A stretch of 64,000 nt of DNA from Methanocatella intestini. Lineage in GTDB: Archaea; Methanobacteriota; Methanobacteria; Methanobacteriales; Methanobacteriaceae. The position numbers and the translations under genes were made by a program. The notes beneath the pieces were generated by a model that ran no database searches, was not told the origin of the DNA, and worked only from the letters and a program-made list of their open reading frames with translations. Shown here one piece after another: positions 18,109-27,309 of this stretch. The stretch lies in NCBI RefSeq assembly GCF_002252585.1, contig NZ_NQLD01000012.1. The stretch is one strand, 5' to 3'. Numbering within the stretch: position 1 is the stretch's first letter; each line of letters opens with the position of its first letter.

Positions 18109-18663
18109 ATGGATACAGCTTTAATTTCAATCATTATAATAGCTATTGCTCTGGCAATGGATGCATTTAGTGTTGCCCTGACAAAGGGATTTACACAAAA
18201 AAACCTGACAAAATCACAGATTTTATATTATGGACTATTTTTTGGTTTTTTCCAGTTTATGATGCCTGTAATCGGATACATTTGCGGTACAACAATCAGT
18301 TCATTTGTATCAACTGTAGCTCCATGGATTGCATTTTTCCTGCTTTTGGCTATCGGATTAAACATGATTCGTGAAAGCTTAGGCAGTGATGATGAAGATA
18401 TTATGGATACTTTTAGCTTTAAGGAATTGACTCTGCTGGCTGTTGCAACAAGTATTGATGCATTTGCTGTTGGAATTACATTTGCATTACTGAATATGTC
18501 CCTGTTGCTTCCATGTACAATAATAGGAATTGTGGCATTTATATTCAGTATTGCAGGTATTTTCATTGGAAAAAAACTTGGAAATTATTTCGGAGACAAA
18601 TTTGAAATTCTTGGTGGTGTGGTCCTGATTTTAATAGGCATTAAAATTTTACTCGGATATTAA
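18109..18663 (+). CDS. mntP: MntP-family manganese efflux pump
   Basis: 184 residues, six predicted TM helices, two internally similar halves. The signature ALAMDAFSVALTKGF appears at about residues 15-29 and its repeat ATSIDAFAVGITFAL at about 111-125; the aspartates in these are expected metal ligands. The length fits the family. A decayed second copy lies at 19480-19641, beyond the EF-hand gene. Confidence 0.88.
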   Translation: MDTALISIIIIAIALAMDAFSVALTKGFTQKNLTKSQILYYGLFFGFFQFMMPVIGYICGTTISSFVSTVAPWIAFFLLLAIGLNMIRESLGSDDEDIMDTFSFKELTLLAVATSIDAFAVGITFALLNMSLLLPCTIIGIVAFIFSIAGIFIGKKLGNYFGDKFEILGGVVLILIGIKILLGY

Positions 18664-18818
18664 TATATCTTAAATTAATTTTTTCTTTTATATTTTCAAT
18701 ACTTGCTTTCCAATTCAATTAAATAATGCATCACATAATTAAACAAATCAGTTTAGTTAAAAAATACTAATTTTTATTTACTTTAATGATGATATATAAT
18801 CAATAAATGTGGGATATT

Positions 18819-19478
18819 ATGAAAAAAACATATGCGATTCTGGTTGCAGTTATATTTTTAATTTCAGTTTCAGCTGTTTTTGCAGCTGATTCATCTAAAG
18901 AAATCTTTTTAGGTGGAGTTAAATTTAGTGTTCCGTCAAATGGGGAGTTTACTCCAGATAATACAGGTTACCATACAGACAAATTTGGCATTGATCTGAT
19001 TCAGGATAACTCATTGCCTGATGAGCAAAATACAATTAAAAATTCAAGCCTCACTAAAATGACTCTGTACCACCGTGATGTTTTAGCTATCTATTCAAAA
19101 TCTTCGGATGATTTTAATGTTTTTTATTTCTCTGCAGGTGATAAACTTTTTAAAGCAAGCTGTAAAGAAGACAGTGATATTAAGAAACTTCAAGATATAG
19201 TTAAAAATTCACCAAATTCAACACTTACCACTGAGGAATTCTATGCCAGATTAGGTACAAATCCTTATTCTGACACTTTTAATGAACTGGATACGAATCA
19301 TGACGGAAAACTTAGTATTGATGAATTTGAAGAATTAACTGAATATATAATGGAGGATTCATTTTGGGACGGTTATTCTCCTGAAGAAGTAATCATTTCT
19401 GAATTTGAAAGTCTTGACTCAAACCGTGATGGATTTTTATCTTACGATGAATTTTCAGATAGATTTGGATTCATTTAG
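18819..19478 (+). CDS. Secreted EF-hand calcium-binding protein
   Basis: 219 residues from ATG 18819, which opens a clear signal peptide (KKTYAILVAVIFLISVSAVF). ATG 18807 in frame adds only four residues. The middle domain resembles the secreted proteins at 14676 and 25180 (FLGGVKFSVPSNGEF, YFSAGDKLFKASC). Two EF-hands follow at the C-terminus: DTNHDGKLSIDEF and DSNRDGFLSYDEF, with the canonical D-x-N-x-D-G ligands. Probably an extracellular calcium-binding protein. Confidence 0.82.
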   Translation: MKKTYAILVAVIFLISVSAVFAADSSKEIFLGGVKFSVPSNGEFTPDNTGYHTDKFGIDLIQDNSLPDEQNTIKNSSLTKMTLYHRDVLAIYSKSSDDFNVFYFSAGDKLFKASCKEDSDIKKLQDIVKNSPNSTLTTEEFYARLGTNPYSDTFNELDTNHDGKLSIDEFEELTEYIMEDSFWDGYSPEEVIISEFESLDSNRDGFLSYDEFSDRFGFI

Positions 19479-19479
19479 T

Positions 19480-19641
19480 TTTAATGAATTGGTTCTGTCT
19501 GATATGCAACAATTATTAATGCATTTGCATTATTGAATGCATCCCTGTTGTTTTATGTTCAATAATAGGGATTTCAGCATTTATATTCTCTATTGCACAT
19601 ATGCCAGAAACTTGGAAATTATTTCGAAGACAAATTTTAAT
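19480..19641 (+). pseudogene. Decayed fragment of a second mntP
   Basis: The DNA aligns by eye with the 3' half of mntP (about 18420-18600): the stretches around TGCAACAA-TATTAATGC, CCCTGTTG and CTTGGAAATTATTTCG match, with small deletions and frameshifts. The EF-hand gene lies between the intact copy and this relic. Confidence 0.65.
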
Positions 19642-19781
19642 TTCATACACTTATTATTTTTTTAAATTTTTAAGAAAGCTTTAATTATTTTAATAAAAAG
19701 TCTATTGTATACAATTAAATCAATCGTTATTTTGATTAAAATAAAATTACATAATTTTAAAAAAGTCTATTGTAGAAAAAA

Positions 19782-20384
19782 TTATTTGGAATTTTTGATA
19801 ATGGCTACACATAAGGGCTGGCCTGCATTAAACACATCATAATCAAGAATTTCAAGATTATGATTTTTTAAAAAACACAAATATTCATTTTTGGACCATT
19901 CATTACTTTCAAAAACAAATAATTTCAATGTTTTAAGCATCAGACGCTGAAAAGTATTTCCTTTTACATAAGTAGGAAGTATTAAAATTCCGTTATCCTT
20001 AACAACACGTGTAAGTTCACTGATAGCTGTTTCAGGTTTATCCAATAAGTGCAACACATTGGCAGCCAGAGCCACATCAAAATAATTGTCTTCATAATTT
20101 ATATTATTTAAATCTCCAACAGAAACTTCAACATTGTTTAAGTTTTTAGTTTTGTTTTTAGCTTTTTTAACCATTTCTTCAGAATAGTCAAAGGCAATTA
20201 TTTCTCCTAAATTTGGTGATAATAAACAGGTAAAAGCACCAGTTCCACAGGCTGCTTCTATTAATCTGTCGTCTTCGCCTGTGTATTTTAAAATAAAATT
20301 AAACAGCTCTTTATTGTTTATTTTATTGCCTATAATTTTATCATAAACTGATGCATATCTGTTCCAGAAAGATTTATTGTTCAT
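19782..20384 (-). CDS. Class I SAM-dependent methyltransferase
   Basis: 200 residues. Motif I is LIEAACGTGAFTCLL (about residues 37-51). The acidic residue after beta-2 is in IIAFDYSEEMV and motif post-I is VSVGDLNNINY. Then comes DVALAANVLHLLDKP, typical of UbiE/Methyltransf_11 proteins. The substrate is unknown. Confidence 0.82.
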   Translation of the reverse strand: MNNKSFWNRYASVYDKIIGNKINNKELFNFILKYTGEDDRLIEAACGTGAFTCLLSPNLGEIIAFDYSEEMVKKAKNKTKNLNNVEVSVGDLNNINYEDNYFDVALAANVLHLLDKPETAISELTRVVKDNGILILPTYVKGNTFQRLMLKTLKLFVFESNEWSKNEYLCFLKNHNLEILDYDVFNAGQPLCVAIIKNSK

Positions 20385-20517
20385 AGTATATTTTATTTAT
20401 TCAATTAAACAGTTATAAACTTTTACTTTTTTTAACATTGAATTAATTATATTATACAAAAATATTTATATTATTGTTAAAGTTATATAATATATTAATT
20501 ATGGTGGAGTTGGTAAA

Positions 20518-22155
20518 ATGAAATACCAGTGTCAGATATGCGGTTATATTTATGATGAAGAAAAAGAAGGCAAATCCTTTAAAGAACTTGAAAAATGTCC
20601 TGATTGCGGATCAGATGTTTCTAATTTTGAAGTAATGGAAGAAGATACAGTCTATAAGACATATGAATGTGAAGTCTGCCATTATGTTTATGATGAAGAA
20701 AAAGAGGGTTCGGTACTTATTAAACTTGGAAAATGCCCAGTATGCGGATCGCCGCTATCAAAATTCAAAGCAATCCAAAAAGTAAAATATGGAGCATATC
20801 AGTGTAAGGTTTGTAATTATATTCATGATGAAAAAAGTGAAAAAATACTATTAAAAGACCTTAAGGAATGTCCTGATTGCAAATCAGATATATCTAACTT
20901 TGAACCAATTGAAACAAATGAAAATAACTGGCTAATTTCATTTCCGGAACAGTACATCAGAAATGATGAATCAGTAAGGCATATGGACACTATTTATAAG
21001 TTATGTGATTCCGGAAAACCCATTACAGCACCAATGGCTACAGCATTGCCAATGCCAAATTGGGATGATATTCTTATTTTAGGAAACCAGTTAAATCCAA
21101 TGCCTTTAGAAGAAGATGCTGAAGTATCAACTACAACTATAATAGGTAAAAATGCTAAAAAGCCACTGGTTATTGAAAGTCCAATATATGTATCCCATAT
21201 GTCTTATGGAGCTTTGTCTAAGGAAAGTAAAGTTGCTTTAGCTAAAGGAAGTTTCAATGCTAAAACTGCAATGTGTAGCGGAGAAGGGGGAATACTGCCG
21301 GAAGTTAAAAATACAGCATATAAATACATTTTTGAATATGTTCCCAACCAGTATTCAGTAACTGATGAAAACTTAAAAACTTCAGATGCAATTGAAATTA
21401 AAATAGGTCAGGCAACAAAACCAGGAATGGGAGGATTATTGCCTGGAGATAAAGTAACGCCTGAAATAGCTAAAGTAAGAGGTAAAAAAGCAGGTGAAGA
21501 CATAATATCTCCATCAAGATTCCCGAATATTAATTCTAAGAAAGATTTAAAAAATCTGGTAGATGAATTAAGATCAAAATCTGAAGGCCGTCCGATAGGT
21601 ATTAAAATAGCTGCAGGATACATTGAAAATGATTTGGAATTTATTAGTTATGTCAAACCTGATTTTATTACAATTGACGGAAGAGGAGGTGCTACTGGAG
21701 CCAGTCCCTTATTAGTTAGAGATGCAACAAGCGTTCCAACAATATTTGCATTGTATAGAGCCAGAAAATATCTTGATGAACATGATTTGGATATTGACCT
21801 GGTAATTACTGGGGGTTTAAGAGTTTCCAGTGACTTTGCAAAAGCCTTAGCTATGGGGGCAGATGCAATAGCTATAGCTTCGGCCAGTTTAATTGCAGTG
21901 GCATGTCAGCAATATAAATTATGTGATAAAGGACAATGTCCTGTGGGAGTTGCAACACAGGATAAAGAACTGCGTTCCAGATTAAAAATAGATATTGGAG
22001 CAAAAAGATTAACTAATTATCTTAATGCAAGTCTTGAAGAAATTAAAACTTTTGCAAGAATAACAGGACACAATGATATTCATGATTTGAATGTTTCAAA
22101 TTTAGCTACATTCAATAGTGAAATATCTGATTATACAAATATCAAACATGTTTAG
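20518..22155 (+). CDS. Glutamate synthase-like FMN enzyme with three rubredoxin-like domains
   Basis: 545 residues. Residues 1-135 hold three tandem rubredoxin-like modules, each CxxCxYxxDEEK...CPxCxS (first Cys set at 5, 8, 27, 30). The rest is the FMN-binding GltB-type synthase domain: SPIYVSHMSYGALS, TIDGRGGATGASP, and the Fe-S ligands CQQYKLCDKGQCPVGVATQ. Archaeal glutamate synthases are split; this is the domain-2 type and would take electrons through the N-terminal iron centres. No other GltS subunit is adjacent. Confidence 0.85.
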   Translation: MKYQCQICGYIYDEEKEGKSFKELEKCPDCGSDVSNFEVMEEDTVYKTYECEVCHYVYDEEKEGSVLIKLGKCPVCGSPLSKFKAIQKVKYGAYQCKVCNYIHDEKSEKILLKDLKECPDCKSDISNFEPIETNENNWLISFPEQYIRNDESVRHMDTIYKLCDSGKPITAPMATALPMPNWDDILILGNQLNPMPLEEDAEVSTTTIIGKNAKKPLVIESPIYVSHMSYGALSKESKVALAKGSFNAKTAMCSGEGGILPEVKNTAYKYIFEYVPNQYSVTDENLKTSDAIEIKIGQATKPGMGGLLPGDKVTPEIAKVRGKKAGEDIISPSRFPNINSKKDLKNLVDELRSKSEGRPIGIKIAAGYIENDLEFISYVKPDFITIDGRGGATGASPLLVRDATSVPTIFALYRARKYLDEHDLDIDLVITGGLRVSSDFAKALAMGADAIAIASASLIAVACQQYKLCDKGQCPVGVATQDKELRSRLKIDIGAKRLTNYLNASLEEIKTFARITGHNDIHDLNVSNLATFNSEISDYTNIKHV

Positions 22156-22166
22156 AGGTTATTAGT

Positions 22167-22253
22167 TTGAAAAACCCATTCTGTTTATTAAAAAGCGCTT
22201 TGGTGATAATTGTAATACTGATTGTATTGCTTAAATTAGTGCAGGTTATTTAA
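22167..22253 (+). CDS. Possible 28-aa single-TM peptide
   Basis: TTG start after AGAGGTT, directly downstream of the glutamate-synthase-like gene: KNPFCLLKSALVIIVILIVL then LKLVQVI. It would be a membrane microprotein. Its stop overlaps the 3' end of the convergent gene. Confidence 0.3.
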   Translation: MKNPFCLLKSALVIIVILIVLLKLVQVI

Positions 22254-22723
22254 TAGTATAGTTTCCCTTTACAGTGTGGACAGATTTTTCTTTTTCCGAT
22301 AAATGTTTGTCCGCAGCATCTGCATTTATACATATTTCTGTCACAGTTAAGCTGAATTCCACATTCTTCACAGTAAGGTTTAGGACCTACAAATGCATGA
22401 TTGCAGTTTGTACAGTAATATCTTGTTCTATTGCTTTGTTTATTTTGCAGTGATCTTTTAATTCCATAATAATAAACAAACACAACAGCCAGAACAAACA
22501 GGGAAAGTATCAGACTGCCTATCCCTGCAAATAATGTCATGATAAAACTTAAAATTACTATAACTACAATCCATTTTCCAGCTTTATAGGAGTAGTTTTC
22601 AATTGTTGCTTTATATACAAGATTTTCATCAGGTTTTGGAGTATTTGATAAGTTTCTATTTGCATCTCTTTTACCTAAATAAGTTAATAAAATATCTTCT
22701 TTTGAAGGCGGCATAACAATCAC
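22250..22723 (-). CDS. Membrane protein with C-terminal zinc ribbons
   Basis: 157 residues. The hydrophobic middle (WIVVIVILSFIMTLFAGIG, LILSLFVLAVVFVYYYGI) forms two TM helices. The C-terminus carries paired Cys motifs (YYCTNCNH, YCEECG, YKCRCCG, ICPHCKG), i.e. two zinc ribbons facing the cytoplasm. The function is unknown. Confidence 0.7.
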   Translation of the reverse strand: MIVMPPSKEDILLTYLGKRDANRNLSNTPKPDENLVYKATIENYSYKAGKWIVVIVILSFIMTLFAGIGSLILSLFVLAVVFVYYYGIKRSLQNKQSNRTRYYCTNCNHAFVGPKPYCEECGIQLNCDRNMYKCRCCGQTFIGKRKICPHCKGKLYY

Positions 22724-22852
22724 TTATATGAATTATATATTATTTTTTAATAATTTTCACTATATAATTTTATTTTTAAGTGTCTAAAAAATACTTTTAT
22801 TAATTATAAACAACATATTATTTTTATATTAAAGAGTTAATGGTGGAAAAAG

Positions 22853-23434
22853 ATGCCTAATAAAAATAAAATTGGAGAAAAAATTAAAACTTTAATGGAA
22901 GTTAGAAATGTATCACTTGAAGAATTAGCTAATGACAGTGATGTTAACATAGAATTGGTTGAGAAAATATTAAACGGGGAAATTATACCATCTCTTACTC
23001 CTTTAACCAAAATAGCTAGAGTACTTGGTGTTAGAATAGGTACTTTTATTGATGATGATGAACAAACAGGACCTTTAGTCGTTAGAAAAGGAAAAAGCGA
23101 TAAAGTTGTATACTTTTCAGGTGATGAAAACAAGACAGATGACAGTAATCTGGAATTCTACTCATTGGCTGCCGGAAAAAGTGACAGAAATATGGAACCT
23201 TTTATCATTGACTTTAAAGTGGATGCTGAAGAAAGCCATGAACTCAGCTCTCACGAAGGTGAAGAATTCCTCTATGTTCTTGAAGGAACAATTGAAGTTA
23301 TTTATGGTCAGAATAACTATGTTTTAGAAACTGGTGACAGTATTTACTATGATTCAATTGTATCTCACCATGTACACAGTTCCAATGATGAAACAGCAAA
23401 AATCTTAGCTGTAATATACACACCGGTAGATTAA
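22853..23434 (+). CDS. XRE-family regulator with cupin sensor domain
   Basis: 193 residues. Residues 8-65 form a lambda-repressor-like HTH (VSLEELANDSDVNIELVEKI then LNGE, SLTPLTKIARVLGVRIGTF). Residues 115-190 form a cupin barrel (SSHEGEEFLYVLEGTIEVIY, ETGDSIYYDS, HHVHSSNDE). It is 23 bp upstream of the acyl-CoA synthetase gene and likely in the same operon, so it may sense the acid or CoA product of that enzyme. Confidence 0.86.
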   Translation: MPNKNKIGEKIKTLMEVRNVSLEELANDSDVNIELVEKILNGEIIPSLTPLTKIARVLGVRIGTFIDDDEQTGPLVVRKGKSDKVVYFSGDENKTDDSNLEFYSLAAGKSDRNMEPFIIDFKVDAEESHELSSHEGEEFLYVLEGTIEVIYGQNNYVLETGDSIYYDSIVSHHVHSSNDETAKILAVIYTPVD

Positions 23435-23457
23435 ATTTAATTTCAGGAGTTAAAAAA

Positions 23458-25104
23458 ATGTTATTCAGTGAAGACACGCTAGCAGATTTTTTTGAAAAAC
23501 AAGTAGAAAGACTTCCGGACCATGAATTTTTAATTTATCCTGATAGAAACTTGAGATTCACATATTCAGAATTTAATGAAAGGGCTAATAATTTAGCTAA
23601 AGGATTATTATCTATTGGTGTTGGAAAAGGGGACCATGTAGGAATATGGGCTAAAAATGTTCCCGAATGGTTGACTTTCATGTTTGCAACAGCTAAAATA
23701 GGAGCTGTTTTAGTAACTGTAAATACTGCTTATAAAAGTCATGAACTGGAATATATTCTTAAACAGTCAGATATGAAAGCTTTAGCTCTAACTGACAGAT
23801 TCAGAGACAATAATTATATTGATATAATCTATGAGTTAGTGCCTGAACTTAAAACCTGTCAGAGAGGAAAATTAAATTCTGAAAAATTCCCATTTTTAAA
23901 ACATGTTATTCATGTAGGTCAGGATAAACACAGAGGAATGTATAACACTAATGAATTATTATTGTTAGGTCAAAATCAGGATGATGTAATCCTAAAAGAA
24001 ATCAAAAAAGAATTTGACAATAATGATGTAGTAAATATGCAGTATACCAGCGGTACAGAAGGTTTCCCAAAAGGAGTAATGCTTACCAGCAGAAACATCT
24101 TAAATGACGGATATTACATCGGGGAAAACATGAACTTCTCTGAAGAAGACAGATTATGTATTCAGGTACCTTTATTCCATTGTTTCGGTTCAGTTTTAGG
24201 AGTCATGGCAGTAATCACACATGGTTCAACTATTGTAATGCTGGAGGAATTTGATCCGCTTTTAGCTCTTTCAGCTATTCAAAAGGAAAAATGTACTGCA
24301 ATTCACGGTGTTCCAACAATGTTTATTGCAAAATTGACACATCCTATGTTTGATATGTTTGACATGTCATCACTTAGAACAGGAATCATGGCGGGATCAA
24401 CATGTCCTGTTGAAACCATGAAAGAAGTAATAGACAAAATGAACATGACTGAAATCACCAGTGTATACGGTCTAACAGAAGCATCTCCGGGAATGACACA
24501 AACAAATGCCTCAGATACATTTGAGAAAAAAGTAAACACTGTAGGAACTCCTTTTCCAAATGTTGAAGTTAAGCTTATAGATCCGGATACTGGTGAAGAC
24601 ATAACTGAAGTAGGTAAAAAAGGAGAAATAGTCTGCAGAGGATTTAATGTAATGAAAGGATACTATAAAAATCCTGAAAAAACAAAAGAAGTCATAGAAG
24701 ATGACGGATTTTTACACTCCGGAGACTTGGCTACCATTGATGAAGACGGATACTATTCTATTGTCGGAAGAATTAAAGATATGATTATCCGTGGAGGAGA
24801 AAACATCTACCCACGTGAAATCGAAGAGTTCATATATACAATAGATGGAGTTCAGGATGTTCAGGTAGCAGGAATACCTGATGAAAAATACGGTGAAATC
24901 GTAGGAGCATTCATAATCAAAGAAGAAGGCTCAGATTTAACTGAAGAAGATGTAAGGGACTATGCAATAAGTAAAATAGCCAGATATAAAGTTCCAAAAC
25001 ATGTATTCTTTGTTGATGAATTCCCATTGACAACAAGCGGAAAAATCCAAAAATACAAACTGGGAGACATAGGTCTGGAATTACTTAAAAAACGTGAAAA
25101 TTAA
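23458..25104 (+). CDS. AMP-forming acyl-CoA synthetase
   Basis: 548 residues, ANL superfamily. The P-loop-like motif is MQYTSGTEGFPKGVML (about residues 195-210). SVYGLTEASPGMTQT and the hinge GRIKDMIIRGGENIYPREIE follow, and the catalytic lysine is in TTSGKIQKYK near the C-terminus. It activates a carboxylic acid to acyl-CoA through acyl-AMP. The likely substrate is a short- to medium-chain or branched acid. It is coupled to the XRE-cupin regulator. Confidence 0.9.
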   Translation: MLFSEDTLADFFEKQVERLPDHEFLIYPDRNLRFTYSEFNERANNLAKGLLSIGVGKGDHVGIWAKNVPEWLTFMFATAKIGAVLVTVNTAYKSHELEYILKQSDMKALALTDRFRDNNYIDIIYELVPELKTCQRGKLNSEKFPFLKHVIHVGQDKHRGMYNTNELLLLGQNQDDVILKEIKKEFDNNDVVNMQYTSGTEGFPKGVMLTSRNILNDGYYIGENMNFSEEDRLCIQVPLFHCFGSVLGVMAVITHGSTIVMLEEFDPLLALSAIQKEKCTAIHGVPTMFIAKLTHPMFDMFDMSSLRTGIMAGSTCPVETMKEVIDKMNMTEITSVYGLTEASPGMTQTNASDTFEKKVNTVGTPFPNVEVKLIDPDTGEDITEVGKKGEIVCRGFNVMKGYYKNPEKTKEVIEDDGFLHSGDLATIDEDGYYSIVGRIKDMIIRGGENIYPREIEEFIYTIDGVQDVQVAGIPDEKYGEIVGAFIIKEEGSDLTEEDVRDYAISKIARYKVPKHVFFVDEFPLTTSGKIQKYKLGDIGLELLKKREN

Positions 25105-25179
25105 AAATATAAAAATTAGAAAAAAACTGCTTAAGTTTCGATGAATGAATTGATTTTCTAAATACATAATAGTGATTAT

Positions 25180-25773
25180 ATGATTTCAAAAAAACTTTTA
25201 ATATCTTTACTTTTTATTAGTTTAATAGTTTCAATTAATTGTGTAAATGCAGTAGATAGTTCTGATTGGAAAACAGTAAAAATAAATAATGTTGATTTTA
25301 AATTACCTCCTAAATATCAGGAGGGTAAACTTAATAAAGGTACTTATATGATTAATAATATTTTTACATTTGGTATTAGATGTGTTGATAGTAATATATC
25401 ATATATGTACGGAAGTGATTATAATTTTAAGGCTAAAAATTTAACTGTTGGAACACATGATGTGTCATATATTACTGAATATGTAGATGTTGTAAATCAT
25501 AATGTATCTTATGCATATTTTGCTTCAGGAGATTCATTTTATTGTATATCCTGGGATGGTCAAATGAATGAAGAAATTGAAGAAATGATAATTAACACTC
25601 CAGATTCTTCTTATGATACTGATGCATTTTATGGGATATTAGATGAAGCAAGACATAAATATGATGATAAACAAGCTGATAAAGAAAAATCTATTGAGTA
25701 TGAGGATAGGTTAATTAGAGAAAAGTATTATAATCATTTTTACTATTATCCTTATGGATATTATTGGTATTGA
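25180..25773 (+). CDS. Small secreted protein (paralogue of 14676)
   Basis: 197 residues with signal peptide (KKLLISLLFISLIVSINCVNA). The core DWKTVKINNVDFKLPPKYQ and NTPDSSYDTDAFYGILDEAR blocks match the interrupted gene at 14676. The C-terminus is Tyr-rich (YYNHFYYYPYGYYWY). The family is unrecognised but recurs three times in this window (14676, 18819 N-terminal part, and here). Confidence 0.75.
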   Translation: MISKKLLISLLFISLIVSINCVNAVDSSDWKTVKINNVDFKLPPKYQEGKLNKGTYMINNIFTFGIRCVDSNISYMYGSDYNFKAKNLTVGTHDVSYITEYVDVVNHNVSYAYFASGDSFYCISWDGQMNEEIEEMIINTPDSSYDTDAFYGILDEARHKYDDKQADKEKSIEYEDRLIREKYYNHFYYYPYGYYWY

Positions 25774-25845
25774 ATAAAATAACAGAACAATAAGTTTATT
25801 AGAAAAAATATCTAATAAACTTTTAAAATTCTGATATAAGTCTGG
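25774..25845 (+). pseudogene. Trace of the zinc-ribbon gene 3' end
   Basis: Bases 25780-25830 resemble 15545-15610, the last codons and tail of the zinc-ribbon gene that follows the paralogous secreted-protein gene. This is a remnant of the duplicated gene pair. Confidence 0.45.
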
Positions 25846-25881
25846 AATTAATTAGATATTAATTAAAAAAATGTGATTCGA

Positions 25882-26157
25882 TTGAAGATTTTAGTTTTAT
25901 TTAATTTAAAATTTAAAAAAGATATTTTAAAACTTAAAAGAATATTAAACTATAATGCATTTAAACAAATAAATGAAAAAACATATATTGGAAATTTAGA
26001 TAATAATGAAATACTTATTTTAAAAGAAAAAATATCTAAAATACCTGATGAAAATGGGTTTATAATAATAATTCCAATATGTGGGGCATGCTATAATAAA
26101 ATCACATATTTTGGAAAAGAAATAAGGCTAGAAGAAGAAAAATATAAGATATTATGA
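25882..26157 (+). CDS. cas2: Cas2-like protein
   Basis: 91 residues from TTG 25882 (KILVLFNLKF), with GTGATT just before it. GTG 25873 is the alternative and gives 94 residues. The ferredoxin-like Cas2 pattern is visible: strand KILVLFNL, helix KKDILKLKRILNYNAF, then KTYIGNLDNNEILILKEKI and the closing strand IIIIPICGACYNKITYFGKE. The usual aspartate after strand 1 is Asn, so it is probably not a nuclease; this does not prevent the structural role in the Cas1-Cas2 integrase. It overlaps cas1 by four bases (ATGA), so the two are translationally coupled. The order cas2-cas1 is unusual. Confidence 0.8.
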   Translation: MKILVLFNLKFKKDILKLKRILNYNAFKQINEKTYIGNLDNNEILILKEKISKIPDENGFIIIIPICGACYNKITYFGKEIRLEEEKYKIL

Positions 26158-27158
26158 AATTAATAATTGATGGCTACAATAAAACACTAAGAAAAAAAGA
26201 CAATCAAATAGTAGTCATGGAAAAAGACAATGAGATATATAGAATTTCTGCAAACAAAGTATCAGATATAACTATAATGGCTAAAGGCCATATAACATTC
26301 GATGCATTAAATCTAATGGCAAGAAACAATATTAAATTAATTAGTATCAACTACTTTGGTCAAATCAACTATATTTTAGAGTCTCCAAACCAAGAAAATG
26401 TTAATTTAAAGAAAATACAATATCAAGCTAGTGAAAATTATAAAGGGCTCTTAATTTCAAAAGAATTCATAAAATCTAAGATGAAAAACCAAAAATCAAC
26501 AATTAAAACATTAAATAAAAATAAAAAACTTAAAGAAGTTAAAATAATTGAAAATAAAATTAAACAAAACATAAAAGATTTTGAAAACTTCAAAATAACT
26601 CCATCTGATGATGTATTCACATCTAAAAATAAAATAATGGGATTTGAAGGAATAACTTCAGTTAATTACTGGGAAGCAGTAAGTTTGCTGCTGCCTGATG
26701 AAATTAATTTCAAAAACAGGAATCAAAAACCGGAAAATGATGTTGTAAATTCTATGCTAAATTATGGATATGCAATACTTGCTTCAGAAATTGCAAAAAA
26801 TATTGTAACATTAGGACTTGATCCATACTGCGGATTATTGCATGCAGATTTAAAAAGAAGACAAAGCTTAATTTTTGATTTAATAGAAGAATTTAGACAA
26901 CAAATAGTTGATAAAACTGTGTTCAAATTAATAAATACCAACCAAATTAACGAAACAAATATTGATAAAAGAAACAATTCATTAAAATTAGAATCAAGAA
27001 AATTATTAGCCGGCGAAATAATGGTAAAAATTCATAGTGATTTAACTTTTGAAAATGAAAAAGTAACTTATGCTAATATCATTGAAAATCAAACAAAAAA
27101 ATTAGTAAAATCATTACTTAATAATAATGACTATACAGGGTTTTATTTAAACTGGTAA
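26154..27158 (+). CDS. cas1: Cas1-like integrase
   Basis: 334 residues. The N-terminal beta domain (about 1-80) includes ANKVSDITIMAKGHITFDAL. A Lys-rich helical segment at 100-145 precedes the catalytic lobe. The three metal ligands expected of Cas1 are present: Glu165 (MGFEGITS), His230 (LDPYCGLLHADLKRRQSL) and Asp242 (IFDLIEEFRQQIVD). In CRISPR systems Cas1 with Cas2 inserts DNA next to the leader and duplicates the repeat. No cas3, cas5-8, cas9, cas10 or cas4 gene is in the window. The stop lies 115 bp before a repeat array whose spacers are genes, so this is the likely integrase of that array. Confidence 0.92.
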   Translation: MKLIIDGYNKTLRKKDNQIVVMEKDNEIYRISANKVSDITIMAKGHITFDALNLMARNNIKLISINYFGQINYILESPNQENVNLKKIQYQASENYKGLLISKEFIKSKMKNQKSTIKTLNKNKKLKEVKIIENKIKQNIKDFENFKITPSDDVFTSKNKIMGFEGITSVNYWEAVSLLLPDEINFKNRNQKPENDVVNSMLNYGYAILASEIAKNIVTLGLDPYCGLLHADLKRRQSLIFDLIEEFRQQIVDKTVFKLINTNQINETNIDKRNNSLKLESRKLLAGEIMVKIHSDLTFENEKVTYANIIENQTKKLVKSLLNNNDYTGFYLNW

Positions 27159-27272
27159 CTAATTTTAGGAAAACCACCTTATTTTTGTAATACTTTTATA
27201 CTTTCCTAATAATACTTTTCAAAAAAGGATTAACATGTGTTTAAATAGTATAAAAAAGAAAATGAAAATAAG
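27159..27272 (+). promoter_or_regulatory. Leader-like region with TATA box before repeat 1
   Basis: TTTAAATAGTATA at 27240-27252 is a good archaeal TATA box. Transcription would start about 25 bp later, at the first repeat (27273). The 18-base string 27235-27252 recurs exactly at 39476-39493, upstream of another gene, which supports a promoter role. The region also holds two AATACTTTT motifs. Confidence 0.6.
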
Positions 27273-27309
27273 GTATGTTTCTTAATGAAAGATACAATTA
27301 AAATTTAAT
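27273..27309 (+). repeat. Repeat R1, terminal class
   Basis: 37 bp. Identical to R10 (33950-33986) except for the last base. Dyad GTATGTTTC / GAAAGATAC with a 5-nt loop and one G-G mismatch. Confidence 0.85.

Noticed and set aside
27235..27252. Exact 18-bp match with 39476-39493, considered as an att pair
   Set aside because: It is centred on a TATA box and both copies lie upstream of transcribed units; a shared promoter element is simpler.
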